Below are positions 11,120-25,599 of a stretch of DNA of 64,000 bases, piece by piece; position 1 is the first letter of the stretch, and every line of letters begins with the position of its first letter. The DNA lies in NCBI GenBank assembly GCA_036971475.1, contig JBAIZL010000001.1, forward strand, positions 152,801,544-152,865,543, in the 5' to 3' direction. A program made the translations under genes and the position numbers. Under the pieces are notes generated by a model. It was not told the DNA's origin and searched no databases. It saw nothing but the letters and a program-made list of their open reading frames with translations. The DNA comes from Prosapia bicincta. Taxonomy: Eukaryota > Arthropoda > Insecta > Hemiptera > Cercopidae.

Positions 11120-14100
11120 ACCACATTCAGTGTTACCTGAGCATGTGACAGTCTTTAAGTAGCCTTACAATATAATCACTCGTCCAGAAACAGTTCAGCT
11201 CACTGCATTCAGTATGTTACCTGAGCATGTGACAGTCTTTAAGTAGCCTTAGAATATAATCACTCGTCCAGAAACAGTTCAGCTCACCACATTCAGTGTT
11301 ACCTGAGCATGTGACAGTCTTTAAGTAGCCTTAGAATATAATCACTAGTCCAGAAACAGTTCAGCTCACTGCATTCAGTATGTTACCTGAGCATGTGACA
11401 GTCTTTAAGTAGCCTTACAATATAATCACTCGTCCAGAAACAGTTCAGCTCACTGCATTCAGTATGTTACCTGAGCATGTGACAGTCTTTAAGTAGCCTT
11501 ACAATATAATCACTCGTCCAGAAACAGTTCAGCTCAATGCATTCAGTATGTTACCTGAGCATGTGACAGTCTTTAAGTAGCCTTAGAATATAATCACTCG
11601 TCCAAAAACAGTTCAGCTCACCACATTCATTGTTACCTGAGCATGTGACAGTCTTTAAGTAGCCTTAGAATATAATCACTCGTCCAGAAACAGTTCAGCT
11701 CACCACATTCATTGTTACCTCAGCATGTGACAGTCTTTAAGTAGCCTTAGAATATAATCACTCGTCCAGAAACAGTTCAGCTCACCACATTCATTGTTAC
11801 CTGAGCATGTGACAGTCTTTAAGTAGCCTTAGAATATAATCACTCGTCCAGAAACAGTTCAGCACACCACATTCATTGTTACCTCAGCATGTGACAGTCT
11901 TTAAGTAGCCTTAGAATATAATCACTCGTCCAGAAACAGTTCAGCTCACCACATTCATTGTTACCTGAGCATGTGACAGTCTTTAAGTAGCCTTACAATA
12001 TAATCACTCGTCCAGAAACAGTTCAGCTCACTGCATTCAGTATGTTACCTGAGCATGTGACAGTCTTTAAGTAGCCTTACAATATAATCACTCGTCCAGA
12101 AACAGTTCAGCTCACTGCATTCAGTATGTTACCTGAGCATGTGACAGTCTTTAAGTAGCCTTAGAATATAATCACTCGTCCAGAAAAAGTTCAGCACACC
12201 ACATTCATTGTTACCTCAGCATGTGACAGTCTTTAAGTAGCCTTAGAATATAATCACTCGTCCAGAAACAGTTCAGCTCACCACATTCATTGTTACCTGA
12301 GCATGTGACAGTCTTTAAGTAGCCTTACAATATAATCACTCGTCCAGAAACAGTTCAGCTCACTGCATTCAGTATGTTACCTGAGCATGTGACAGTCTTT
12401 AAGTAGCCTTACAATATAATCACTCGTCCAGAAACAGTTCAGCTCACTGCATTCAGTATGTTACCTGAGCATGTGACAGTCTTTAAGTAGCCTTAGAATA
12501 TAATCACTCGTCCAGAAACAGTTCAGCTCACTGCATTCAGTATGTTACCTGAGCATGTGACAGTCTTTAAGTAGCCTTACAATATAATCACTCGTCCAGA
12601 AACAGTTCAGCTCACTGCATTCAGTATGTTACCTGAGCATGTGACAGTCTTTAAGTAGCCTTACAATATAATCACTCGTCCAGAAACAGTTCAGCTCACT
12701 GCATTCAGTGTTACCTGAGCATGTGACAGTCTTTAAGTAGCCTTAGAATATAATCACTCGTCCAGAAACAGTTCAGCTCACTGCATTCAGTATGTTACCT
12801 GAACATGTGACAGTCTTTAAGTAGCCTTAGAATATAATCACTCGTCCAGAAACAGTTCAGCTCACTGCATTCAGTATGTTACCTGAGCATGTGACAGTCT
12901 TTAAGTAGCCTTACAATATAATCACTCGTCCAGAAACAGTTCAGCTCACTGCATTCAGTGTTACCTGAGCATGTGACAGTCTTAAGTAGCCTTAGAATAT
13001 AATCACTCGTCCAGAAACAGTTCAGCTCACTGCATTCAGTATGTTACCTGAACATGTGACAGTCTTTAAGTAGCCTTAGAATATAATCACTCGTCCAGAA
13101 ACAGTTCAGCTCACTGCATTCAGTATGTTACCTGAGCATGTGACAGTCTTTAAGTAGCCTTACAATATAATCACTCGTCCAGAAACAGTTCAGCTCACTG
13201 CATTCAGTGTTACCTGAGCATGTGACAGTCTTTAAGTAGCCTTAGAATATAATCACTCGTCCAGAAACAGTTCAGCTCACTGCATTCAGTGTTACCTGAG
13301 CATGTGACAGTCTTTAAGTAGCCTTAGAATATAATCACTCGTCCAGAAACAGTTCAGCTTACTGCATTCAGTATGTTACCTGAGCATGTGACAGTCTTTA
13401 AGTAGCCTTAGAATATAATCACTCGTCCAGAAACAGTTCAGCTCACTGCATTCAGTGTTACCTGAGCATGTGACAGTCTTTAAGTAGCCTTAGAATATAA
13501 TCACTCGTCCAGAAACAGTTCAGCTCACTGCATTCAGTGTTACCTGAGCATGTGACAGTCTTTAAGTAGCCTTAGAATATAATCACTCGTCCAGAAACAG
13601 TTCAGCTTACTGCATTCAGTATGTTACCTGAGCATGTGACAGTCTTTAAGTAGCCTTAGAATATAATCACTCGTCCAGAAACAGTTCAGCTCACTGCATT
13701 CAGTATGTTACCTGAGCATGTGACAGTCTTTAAGTAGCCTTACAATATAATCACTCGTCCAGAAACAGTTCAGCTCACCACATTCAGTGTTACCTGAGCA
13801 TGTGACAGTTTTTAAGTAGCCTTACAATATAATCACTCGTCCAGAAACAGTTCAGCTCACCACATTCAGTGTTACCTGAGCATGTGACAGTCTTTAAGTA
13901 GCCTTACAATATAATCACTCGTCCAGAAACAGTTCAGCTCACTGCATTCAGAATGTTACCTGAGCATATGACAGTCTTTAAGTAGCCTTACAATATAATC
14001 ACTCGTCCAGAAACAGTTCAGCTCACCACATTCAGTATGTTACCTGAGCATGTGACAGTCTTTAAGTAGCCTTACAATATAATCACTCGTCCAGAAACAG

Positions 14101-17100
14101 TTCAGCTCACTGCATTCAGTATGTTACCTGAGCATGTGACAGTCTTTAAGTAGCCTTACAATATAATCACTCGTCCAGAAACAGTTCAGCTCACCACATT
14201 CAGTATGTTACCTGAGCATGTGACAGTCTTAAAGTAGCCTTACAATATAATCACTCGTCCAGAAACAGTTCAGCTCACCACATTCATTGTTACCTGAGCA
14301 TGTGACAGTCTTTAAGTAGCCTTAGAATATAATCACTCGTCCAGAAACAGTTCAGCTCACTGCATTCAGTATGTTACCTGAGCATGTGACAGTCTTTAAG
14401 TAGCCTTACAATATAATCACTCGTCCAGAAACAGTTCAGCTCACCACATTCAGTATGTTACCTGAGCATGTGACAGTCTTAGGTAGCCTTAGAATATAAT
14501 CACTCGTCCAGAAACAGTTCAGCTCACCACATTCATTGTTACCTGAGCATGTGACAGTCTTTAAGTAGCCTTAGAATATAATCACTCGTCCAGAAACAGT
14601 TCAGCTCACCACATTCATTGTTACCTGAGCATGTGACAGTCTTTAAGTAGCCTTACAATATAATCACTCGTCCAGAAACAGTTCAGCTCACCACATTCAG
14701 TATGTTACCTGAGCATGTGACAGTCTTTAAGTAGCCTTACAATATAATCACTCGTCCAGAAACAGTTCAGCTCACTGCATTCAGTATGTTACCTGAGCAT
14801 GTGACAGTCTTTAAGTAGCCTTACAATATAATCACTCGTCCAGAAACAGTTCAGCTCACCACATTCAGTATGTTACCTGAGCATGTGACAGTCTTTAAGT
14901 AGCCTTACAATATAATCACTCGTCCAGAAACAGTTCAGCTCACCACATTCAGTATGTTACCTGAGCATGTGACAGTCTTTAAGTAGCCTTACAATATAAT
15001 CACTCGTCCAGAAACAGTTCAGCTCACCACATTCAGTGTTACCTGAGCATGTGACAGTCTTTAAGTAGCCTTACAATATAATCACTCGTCCAGAAACAGT
15101 TCAGCTCACCACATTCAGTGTTACCTGAGCATGTGACAGTTTTTAAGTAGCCTTACAATATAATCACTCGTCCAGAAACAGTTCAGCTCACCACATTCAG
15201 TGTTACCTGAGCATGTGACAGTCTTTAAGTAGCCTTACAATATAATCACTCGTCCAGAAACAGTTCAGCTCACTGCATTCAGTATGTTACCTGAGCATGT
15301 GACAGTCTTTAAGTAGCCTTACAATATAATCACTCGTCCAGAAACAGTTCAGCTCACCACATTCAGTATGTTACCTGAGCATGTGACAGTCTTAGGTAGC
15401 CTTAGAATATAATCACTCGTCCAGAAACAGTTCAGCTCACCACATTCATTGTTACCTGAGCATGTGACAGTCTTTAAGTAGCCTTAGAATATAATCACTC
15501 GTCCAGAAACAGTTCAGCTCACCACATTCATTGTTACCTGAGCATGTGACAGTCTTTAAGTAGCCTTACAATATAATCACTCGTCCAGAAACAGTTCAGC
15601 TCACCACATTCAGTATGTTACCTGAGCATGTGACAGTCTTTAAGTAGCCTTACAATATAATCACTCGTCCAGAAACAGTTCAGCTCACTGCATTCAGTAT
15701 GTTACCTGAGCATGTGACAGTCTTTAAGTAGCCTTACAATATAATCACTCGTCCAGAAACAGTTCAGCTCACCACATTCAGTATGTTACCTGAGTATGTG
15801 ACAGTCTTTAAGTAGCCTTACAATATAATCACTCGTCCAGAAACAGTTCAGCTCACCACATTCATTGTTACCTGAGCATGTGACAGTCTTTAAGTAGCCT
15901 TAGAATATAATCACTCGTCCAGAAACAGTTCAGCACACTGCATTCAGTATGTTACCTGAGCATGTGACAGTCTTTAAGTAGCCTTAGAATATAATCACTC
16001 GTCCAGAAACAGTTCAGCTTACTGCATTCAGTATGTTACCTGAGCATGTGACAGTCTTTAAGTAGCCTTAGAATATAATCACTCGTCCAGAAACAGTTCA
16101 GCTCACTGCATTCAGTATGTTACCTGAGCATGTGACAGTCTTTAAGTAGCCTTACAATATAATCACTCGTCCAGAAACAGTTCAGCTCACTGCATTCAGT
16201 GTTACCTGAGCATGTGACAGTCTTTAAGTAGCCTTAGAATATAATCACTCGTCCAGAAACAGTTCAGCTCACTGCATTCAGTATGTTACCTGAGCATGTG
16301 ACAGTCTTTAAGTAGCCTTACAATATAATCACTCGTCCAGAAACAGTTCAGCTCACTGCATTCAGTGTTACCTGAGCATGTGACAGTCTTTAAGTAGCCT
16401 TAGAATATAATCACTCGTCCAGAAACAGTTCAGCTCACTGCATTCAGTGTTACCTGAGCATGTGACAGTCTTTAAGTAGCCTTAGAATATAATCACTCGT
16501 CCAGAAACAGTTCAGCTTACTGCATTCAGTATGTTACCTGAGCATGTGACAGTCTTTAAGTAGCCTTAGAATATAATCACTCGTCCAGAAACAGTTCAGC
16601 TCACTGCATTCAGTGTTACCTGAGCATGTGACAGTCTTTAAGTAGCCTTAGAATATAATCACTCGTCCAGAAACAGTTCAGCTCACTGCATTCAGTGTTA
16701 CCTGAGCATGTGACAGTCTTTAAGTAGCCTTAGAATATAATCACTCGTCCAGAAACAGTTCAGCTTACTGCATTCAGTATGTTACCTGAGCATGTGACAG
16801 TCTTTAAGTAGCCTTAGAATATAATCACTCGTCCAGAAACAGTTCAGCTCACTGCATTCAGTATGTTACCTGAGCATGTGACAGTCTTTAAGTAGCCTTA
16901 CAATATAATCACTCGTCCAGAAACAGTTCAGCTCACCACATTCAGTGTTACCTGAGCATGTGACAGTTTTTAAGTAGCCTTACAATATAATCACTCGTCC
17001 AGAAACAGTTCAGCTCACCACATTCAGTGTTACCTGAGCATGTGACAGTCTTTAAGTAGCCTTACAATATAATCACTCGTCCAGAAACAGTTCAGCTCAC

Positions 17101-20100
17101 TGCATTCAGAATGTTACCTGAGCATATGACAGTCTTTAAGTAGCCTTACAATATAATCACTCGTCCAGAAACAGTTCAGCTCACCACATTCAGTATGTTA
17201 CCTGAGCATGTGACAGTCTTTAAGTAGCCTTACAATATAATCACTCGTCCAGAAACAGTTCAGCTCACTGCATTCAGTATGTTACCTGAGCATGTGACAG
17301 TCTTTAAGTAGCCTTACAATATAATCACTCGTCCAGAAACAGTTCAGCTCACCACATTCAGTATGTTACCTGAGCATGTGACAGTCTTAAAGTAGCCTTA
17401 CAATATAATCACTCGTCCAGAAACAGTTCAGCTCACCACATTCATTGTTACCTGAGCATGTGACAGTCTTTAAGTAGCCTTAGAATATAATCACTCGTCC
17501 AGAAACAGTTCAGCTCACTGCATTCAGTATGTTACCTGAGCATGTGACAGTCTTTAAGTAGCCTTACAATATAATCACTCGTCCAGAAACAGTTCAGCTC
17601 ACCACATTCAGTATGTTACCTGAGCATGTGACAGTCTTAGGTAGCCTTAGAATATAATCACTCGTCCAGAAACAGTTCAGCTCACCACATTCATTGTTAC
17701 CTGAGCATGTGACAGTCTTTAAGTAGCCTTAGAATATAATCACTCGTCCAGAAACAGTTCAGCTCACCACATTCATTGTTACCTGAGCATGTGACAGTCT
17801 TTAAGTAGCCTTACAATATAATCACTCGTCCAGAAACAGTTCAGCTCACCACATTCAGTATGTTACCTGAGCATGTGACAGTCTTTAAGTAGCCTTACAA
17901 TATAATCACTCGTCCAGAAACAGTTCAGCTCACTGCATTCAGTATGTTACCTGAGCAGGTGACAGTCTTTAAGTAGCCTTACAATATAATCACTCGTCCA
18001 GAAACAGTTCAGCTCACCACATTCAGTATGTTACCTGAGCATGTGACAGTCTTTAAGTAGCCTTACAATATAATCACTCGTCCAGAAACAGTTCAGCTCA
18101 CCACATTCAGTATGTTACCTGAGCATGTGACAGTCTTTAAGTAGCCTTACAATATAATCACTCGTCCAGAAACAGTTCAGCTCACCACATTCAGTGTTAC
18201 CTGAGCATGTGACAGTCTTTAAGTAGCCTTACAATATAATCACTCGTCCAGAAACAGTTCAGCTCACCACATTCAGTGTTACCTGAGCATGTGACAGTTT
18301 TTAAGTAGCCTTACAATATAATCACTCGTCCAGAAACAGTTCAGCTCACCACATTCAGTGTTACCTGAGCATGTGACAGTCTTTAAGTAGCCTTACAATA
18401 TAATCACTCGTCCAGAAACAGTTCAGCTCACTGCATTCAGTATGTTACCTGAGCATGTGACAGTCTTTAAGTAGCCTTACAATATAATCACTCGTCCAGA
18501 AACAGTTCAGCTCACCACATTCAGTATGTTACCTGAGCATGTGACAGTCTTAGGTAGCCTTACAATATAATCACTCGTCCAGAAACAGTTCAGCTCACCA
18601 CATTCATTGTTACCTGAGCATGTGACAGTCTTTAAGTAGCCTTAGAATATAATCACTCGTCCAGAAACAGTTCAGCTCACCACATTCATTGTTACCTGAG
18701 CATGTGACAGTCTTTAAGTAGCCTTACAATATAATCACTCGTCCAGAAACAGTTCAGCTCACCACATTCAGTATGTTACCTGAGCATGTGACAGTCTTTA
18801 AGTAGCCTTACAATATAATCACTCGTCCAGAAACAGTTCAGCTCACTGCATTCAGTATGTTACCTGAGCATGTGACAGTCTTTAAGTAGCCTTACAATAT
18901 AATCACTCGTCCAGAAACAGTTCAGCTCACCACATTCAGTATGTTACCTGAGTATGTGACAGTCTTTAAGTAGCCTTACAATATAATCACTCGTCCAGAA
19001 ACAGTTCAGCACACTGCATTCAGTATGTTACCTGAGCATGTGACAGTCTTTAAGTAGCCTTAGAATATAATCACTCGTCCAGAAACAGTTCAGCTTACTG
19101 CATTCAGTATGTTACCTGAGCATGTGACAGTCTTTAAGTAGCCTTAGAATATAATCACTCGTCCAGAAACAGTTCAGCTCACTGCATTCAGTATGTTACC
19201 TGAGCATGTGACAGTCTTTAAGTAGCCTTACAATATAATCACTCGTCCAGAAACAGTTCAGCTCACTGCATTCAGTGTTACCTGAGCATGTGACAGTCTT
19301 TAAGTAGCCTTAGAATATAATCACTCGTCCAGAAACAGTTCAGCTCACCACATTCAGTATGTTACCTGAGCATGTGACAGTCTTAGGTAGCCTTAGAATA
19401 TAATCACTCGTCCAGAAACAGTTCAGCTTACTGCATTCAGTATGTTACCTGAGCATGTGACAGTCTTTAAGTAGCCTTAGAATATAATCACTCGTCCAGA
19501 AACAGTTCAGCTTACTGCATTCAGTATGTTACCTGAGCATGTGACAGTCTTTAAGTAGCCTTAGAATATAATCACTCGTCCAGAAACAGTTCAGCTTACT
19601 GCATTCAGTATGTTACCTGAGCATGTGACAGTCTTTAAGTAGCCTTAGAATATAATCACTCGTCCAGAAACAGTTCAGCTTACTGCATTCAGTATGTTAC
19701 CTGAGCATGTGACAGTCTTTAAGTAGCCTTAGAATATAATCACTCGTCCAGAAACAGTTCAGCTCACCACATTCAGTATGTTACCTGAACATGTGACAGT
19801 CTTTAAGTAGCCTTAGAATATAATCACTCGTCCAGAAACAGTTCAGCTCACCACATTCAGTATGTTACCTGAACATGTGGCAGTCTTTAAGTAGCCTTAC
19901 AATATAATCACTCGTCCAGAAACAGTTCAGCTCACCACATTCATTGTTACCTCAGCATGTGACAGTCTTTAAGTAGCCTTAGAATATAATCACTCGTCCA
20001 GAAACAGTTCAGCTCACCACATTCATTGTTACCTGAGCATGTGACAGTCTTTAAGTAGCCTTAGAATATAATCACTCGTCCAGAAACAGTTCAGCACACC

Positions 20101-23100
20101 ACATTCATTGTTACCTCAGCATGTGACAGTCTTTAAGTAGCCTTAGAATATAATCACTCGTCCAGAAACAGTTCAGCTCACCACATTCATTGTTACCTGA
20201 GCATGTGACAGTCTTTAAGTAGCCTTACAATATAATCACTCGTCCAGAAACAGTTCAGCTCACTGCATTCAGTATGTTACCTGAGCATGTGACAGTCTTT
20301 AAGTAGCCTTACAATATAATCACTCGTCCAGAAACAGTTCAGCTCACTGCATTCAGTATGTTACCTGAGCATGTGACAGTCTTTAAGTAGCCTTAGAATA
20401 TAATCACTCGTCCAGAAACAGTTCAGCTCACCACATTCAGTGTTACCTGAGCATGTGACAGTCTTTAAGTAGCCTTAGAATATAATCACTCGTCCAAAAA
20501 CAGTTCAGCTCACCACATTCATTGTTACCTGAGCATGTGACAGTCTTTAAGTAGCCTTAGAATATAATCACTCGTCCAGAAACAGTTCAGCTCACCACAT
20601 TCATTGTTACCTCAGCATGTGACAGTCTTTAAGTAGCCTTAGAATATAATCACTCGTCCAGAAACAGTTCAGCTCACCACATTCATTGTTACCTGAGCAT
20701 GTGACAGTCTTTAAGTAGCCTTAGAATATAATCACTCGTCCAGAAACAGTTCAGCACACCACATTCATTGTTACCTCAGCATGTGACAGTCTTTAAGTAG
20801 CCTTAGAATATAATCACTCGTCCAGAAACAGTTCAGCTCACCACATTCATTGTTACCTGAGCATGTGACAGTCTTTAAGTAGCCTTAGAATATAATCACT
20901 CGTCCAGAAACAGTTCAGCTCACTGCATTCAGAATGTTACCTGAGCATATGACAGTCTTTAAGTAGCCTTACAATATAATCACTCGTCCAGAAACAGTTC
21001 AGCTCACCACATTCAGTGTTACCTGAGCATGTGACAGTCTTTAAGTAGCCTTACAATATAATCACTCGTCCAGAAACAGTTCAGCTCACCACATTCAGTG
21101 TTACCTGAGCATGTGACAGTCTTTAAGTAGCCTTACAATATAATCACTCGTCCAGAAACAGTTCAGCTCACCACATTCAGTGTTACCTGAGCATGTGACA
21201 GTCTTTAAGTAGCCTTACAATATAATCACTCGTCCAGAAACAGTTCAGCTCACTGCATTCAGAATGTTACCTGAGCATATGACAGTCTTTAAGTAGCCTT
21301 ACAATATAATCACTCGTCCAGAAACAGTTCAGCTCACTGCATTCAAAATGTTACCTGAGCATATGACAGTCTTTAAGTAGCCTTACAATATAATCACTCG
21401 TCCAGAAACAGTTCAGCTCACCACATTCAGTGTTACCTGAGCATGTGACAGTCTTTAAGTAGCCTTACAATATAATCACTCGTCCAGAAACAGTTCAGCT
21501 CACCACATTCAGTGTTACCTGAGCATGTGACAGTCTTTAAGTAGCCTTACAATATAATCACTCGTCCAGAAACAGTTCAGCTCACTGCATTCAGAATGTT
21601 ACCTGAGCATATGACAGTCTTTAAGTAGCCTTACAATATAATCACTCGTCCAGAAACAGTTCAGCTCACTGCATTCAGTATGTTACCTGAGCATGTGACA
21701 GTCTTTAAGTAGCCTTAGAATATAATCACTCGTCCAGAAACAGTTCAGCTCACCACATTCAGTGTTACCTGAGCATGTGACAGTCTTTAAGTAGCCTTAC
21801 AATATAATCACTCGTCCAGAAACAGTTCAGCTCACCACATTCAGTGTTACCTGAGCATGTGACAGTCTTTAAGTAGCCTTACAATATAATCACTCGTCCA
21901 GAAACAGTTCAGCTCACCACATTCAGTGTTACCTGAGCATGTGACAGTTTTTAAGTAGCCTTACAATATAATCACTCGTCCAGAAACAGTTCAGCTCACC
22001 ACATTCAGTGTTACCTGAGCATGTGACAGTCTTTAAGTAGCCTTACAATATAATCACTCGTCCAGAAACAGTTCAGCTCACTGCATTCAGAATGTTACCT
22101 GAGCATATGACAGTCTTTAAGTAGCCTTACAATATAATCACTCGTCCAGAAACAGTTCAGCTCACCACATTCAGTATGTTACCTGAGCATGTGACAGTCT
22201 TTAAGTAGCCTTACAATATAATCACTCGTCCAGAAACAGTTCAGCTCACTGCATTCAGTATGTTACCTGAGCATGTGACAGTCTTTAAGTAGCCTTACAA
22301 TATAATCACTCGTCCAGAAACAGTTCAGCTCACCACATTCAGTATGTTACCTGAGCATGTGACAGTCTTTAAGTAGCCTTACAATATAATCACTCGTCCA
22401 GAAACAGTTCAGCTCACCACATTCATTGTTACCTGAGCATGTGACAGTCTTTAAGTAGCCTTAGAATATAATCACTCGTCCAGAAACAGTTCAGCTCACT
22501 GCATTCAGTATGTTACCTGAGCATGTGACAGTCTTTAAGTAGCCTTACAATATAATCACTCGTCCAGAAACAGTTCAGCTCACCACATTCAGTATGTTAC
22601 CTGAGCATGTGACAGTCTTAGGTAGCCTTAGAATATAATCACTCGTCCAGAAACAGTTCAGCTCACCACATTCATTGTTACCTGAGCATGTGACAGTCTT
22701 TAAGTAGCCTTAGAATATAATCACTCGTCCAGAAACAGTTCAGCTCACCACATTCATTGTTACCTGAGCATGTGACAGTCTTTAAGTAGCCTTACAATAT
22801 AATCACTCGTCCAGAAACAGTTCAGCTCACCACATTCAGTATGTTACCTGAGCATGTGACAGTCTTTAAGTAGCCTTACAATATAATCACTCGTCCAGAA
22901 ACAGTTCAGCTCACTGCATTCAGTATGTTACCTGAGCATGTGACAGTCTTTAAGTAGCCTTACAATATAATCACTCGTCCAGAAACAGTTCAGCTCACCA
23001 CATTCAGTATGTTACCTGAGCATGTGACAGTCTTTAAGTAGCCTTACAATATAATCACTCGTCCAGAAACAGTTCAGCTCACCACATTCAGTATGTTACC

Positions 23101-25598
23101 TGAGCATGTGACAGTCTTTAAGTAGCCTTACAATATAATCACTCGTCCAGAAACAGTTCAGCTCACCACATTCAGTGTTACCTGAGCATGTGACAGTCTT
23201 TAAGTAGCCTTACAATATAATCACTCGTCCAGAAACAGTTCAGCTCACCACATTCAGTGTTACCTGAGCATGTGACAGTTTTTAAGTAGCCTTACAATAT
23301 AATCACTCGTCCAGAAACAGTTCAGCTCACCACATTCAGTGTTACCTGAGCATGTGACAGTCTTTAAGTAGCCTTACAATATAATCACTCGTCCAGAAAC
23401 AGTTCAGCTCACTGCATTCAGAATGTTACCTGAGCATATGACAGTCTTTAAGTAGCCTTACAATATAATCACTCGTCCAGAAACAGTTCAGCTCACCACA
23501 TTCAGTATGTTACCTGAGCATGTGACAGTCTTTAAGTAGCCTTACAATATAATCACTCGTCCAGAAACAGTTCAGCTCACTGCATTCAGTATGTTACCTG
23601 AGCATGTGACAGTCTTTAAGTAGCCTTACAATATAATCACTCGTCCAGAAACAGTTCAGCTCACCACATTCAGTATGTTACCTGAGCATGTGACAGTCTT
23701 TAAGTAGCCTTACAATATAATCACTCGTCCAGAAACAGTTCAGCTCACCACATTCATTGTTACCTGAGCATGTGACAGTCTTTAAGTAGCCTTAGAATAT
23801 AATCACTCGTCCAGAAACAGTTCAGCTCACTGCATTCAGTATGTTACCTGAGCATGTGACAGTCTTTAAGTAGCCTTACAATATAATCACTCGTCCAGAA
23901 ACAGTTCAGCTCACCACATTCAGTATGTTACCTGAGCATGTGACAGTCTTAGGTAGCCTTAGAATATAATCACTCGTCCAGAAACAGTTCAGCTCACCAC
24001 ATTCATTGTTACCTGAGCATGTGACAGTCTTTAAGTAGCCTTAGAATATAATCACTCGTCCAGAAACAGTTCAGCTCACCACATTCATTGTTACCTGAGC
24101 ATGTGACAGTCTTTAAGTAGCCTTACAATATAATCACTCGTCCAGAAACAGTTCAGCTCACCACATTCAGTATGTTACCTGAGCATGTGACAGTCTTTAA
24201 GTAGCCTTACAATATAATCACTCGTCCAGAAACAGTTCAGCTCACTGCATTCAGTATGTTACCTGAGCATGTGACAGTCTTTAAGTAGCCTTACAATATA
24301 ATCACTCGTCCAGAAACAGTTCAGCTCACCACATTCAGTATGTTACCTGAGCATGTGACAGTCTTTAAGTAGCCTTACAATATAATCACTCGTCCAGAAA
24401 CAGTTCAGCTCACCACATTCAGTATGTTACCTGAGCATGTGACAGTCTTTAAGTAGCCTTACAATATAATCACTCGTCCAGAAACAGTTCAGCTCACCAC
24501 ATTCATTGTTACCTGAGCATGTGACAGTCTTTAAGTAGCCTTAGAATATAATCACTCGTCCAGAAACAGTTCAGCACACTGCATTCAGTATGTTACCTGA
24601 GCATGTGACAGTCTTTAAGTAGCCTTAGAATATAATCACTCGTCCAGAAACAGTTCAGCTCACCACATTCAGTATGTTACCTGAGCATGTGACAGTCTTT
24701 AAGTAGCCTTACAATATAATCACTCGTCCAGAAACAGTTCAGCTCACCACATTCAGTGTTACCTGAGCATGTGACAGTCTTTAAGTAGCCTTACAATATA
24801 ATCACTCGTACAGAAACAGTTCAGCTCACCACATTCAGTGTTACCTGAGCATGTGACAGTCTTTAAGTAGCCTTACAATATAATCACTCGTCCAGAAACA
24901 GTTCAGCTCACTGCATTCAGAATGTTACCTGAGCATATGACAGTCTTTAAGTAGCCTTACAATATAATCACTCGTCCAGAAACAGTTCAGCTCACTGCAA
25001 TCAGTATGTTACCTGAGCATGTGACAGTCTTTAAGTAGCCTTACAATATAATCACTCGTCCAGAAACAGTTCAGCTCACTGCAATCAGTATGTTACCTGA
25101 GCATGTGACAGTCTTTAAGTAGCCTTACAATATAATCACTCGTCCAGAAACAGTTCAGCTCACTGCATTCAGTATGTTACCTGAGCATATGACAGTCTTT
25201 AAGTAGCCTTACAATATAATCACTCGTCCAGAAACAGTTCAGCTCACTGCAATCAGTATGTTACCTGAGCATGTGACAGTCTTTAAGTAGCCTTAGAATA
25301 TAATCACTCGTCCAGAAACAGTTCAGCTCACTGCATTCAGTATGTTACCTGAGCATGTGACAGTCTTTAAGTAGCCTTAGAATATAATCACTCGTCCAGA
25401 AACAGTTCAGCTCACTGCATTCAGTATGTTACCTGAGCATGTGACAGTCTTTAAGTAGCCTTACAATATAATCACTCGTCCAGAAACAGTTCAGCTCACT
25501 GCAATCAGTATGTTACCTGAGCATGTGACAGTCTTTAAGTAGCCTTACAATATAATCACTCGTCCAGAAACAGTTCAGCTCACTGCATTCAGTTCTTA
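11120..25598. repeat. 82/84-bp satellite array with higher-order repeats (array 2), about 174 copies
   Basis: A 14.5-kb head-to-tail array. The monomer is marked by TTACCTGAGCATGTGACAG, AAGTAGCCTTA, AATATAATCACTCGTCCAG and AACAGTTCAGCTCA. Copies are 84 bp when the junction reads CAGTATGTTACC and 82 bp when it reads CAGTGTTACC or CATTGTTACC. Diagnostic variants (CAATATA/GAATATA, CTTAGGTAG, GTTTTTAAG, GAATGTTACC with GCATATGAC, GCACACCAC with CCTCAGC) recur in fixed order and reveal higher-order blocks. The right end has a private GCAATCAG variant (about 24995-25510). No open frame of interest. On the minus strand nearly every copy reads CTCAGGTAAC, which resembles a splice donor. Confidence 0.97.
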
Positions 25599-25599
25599 C

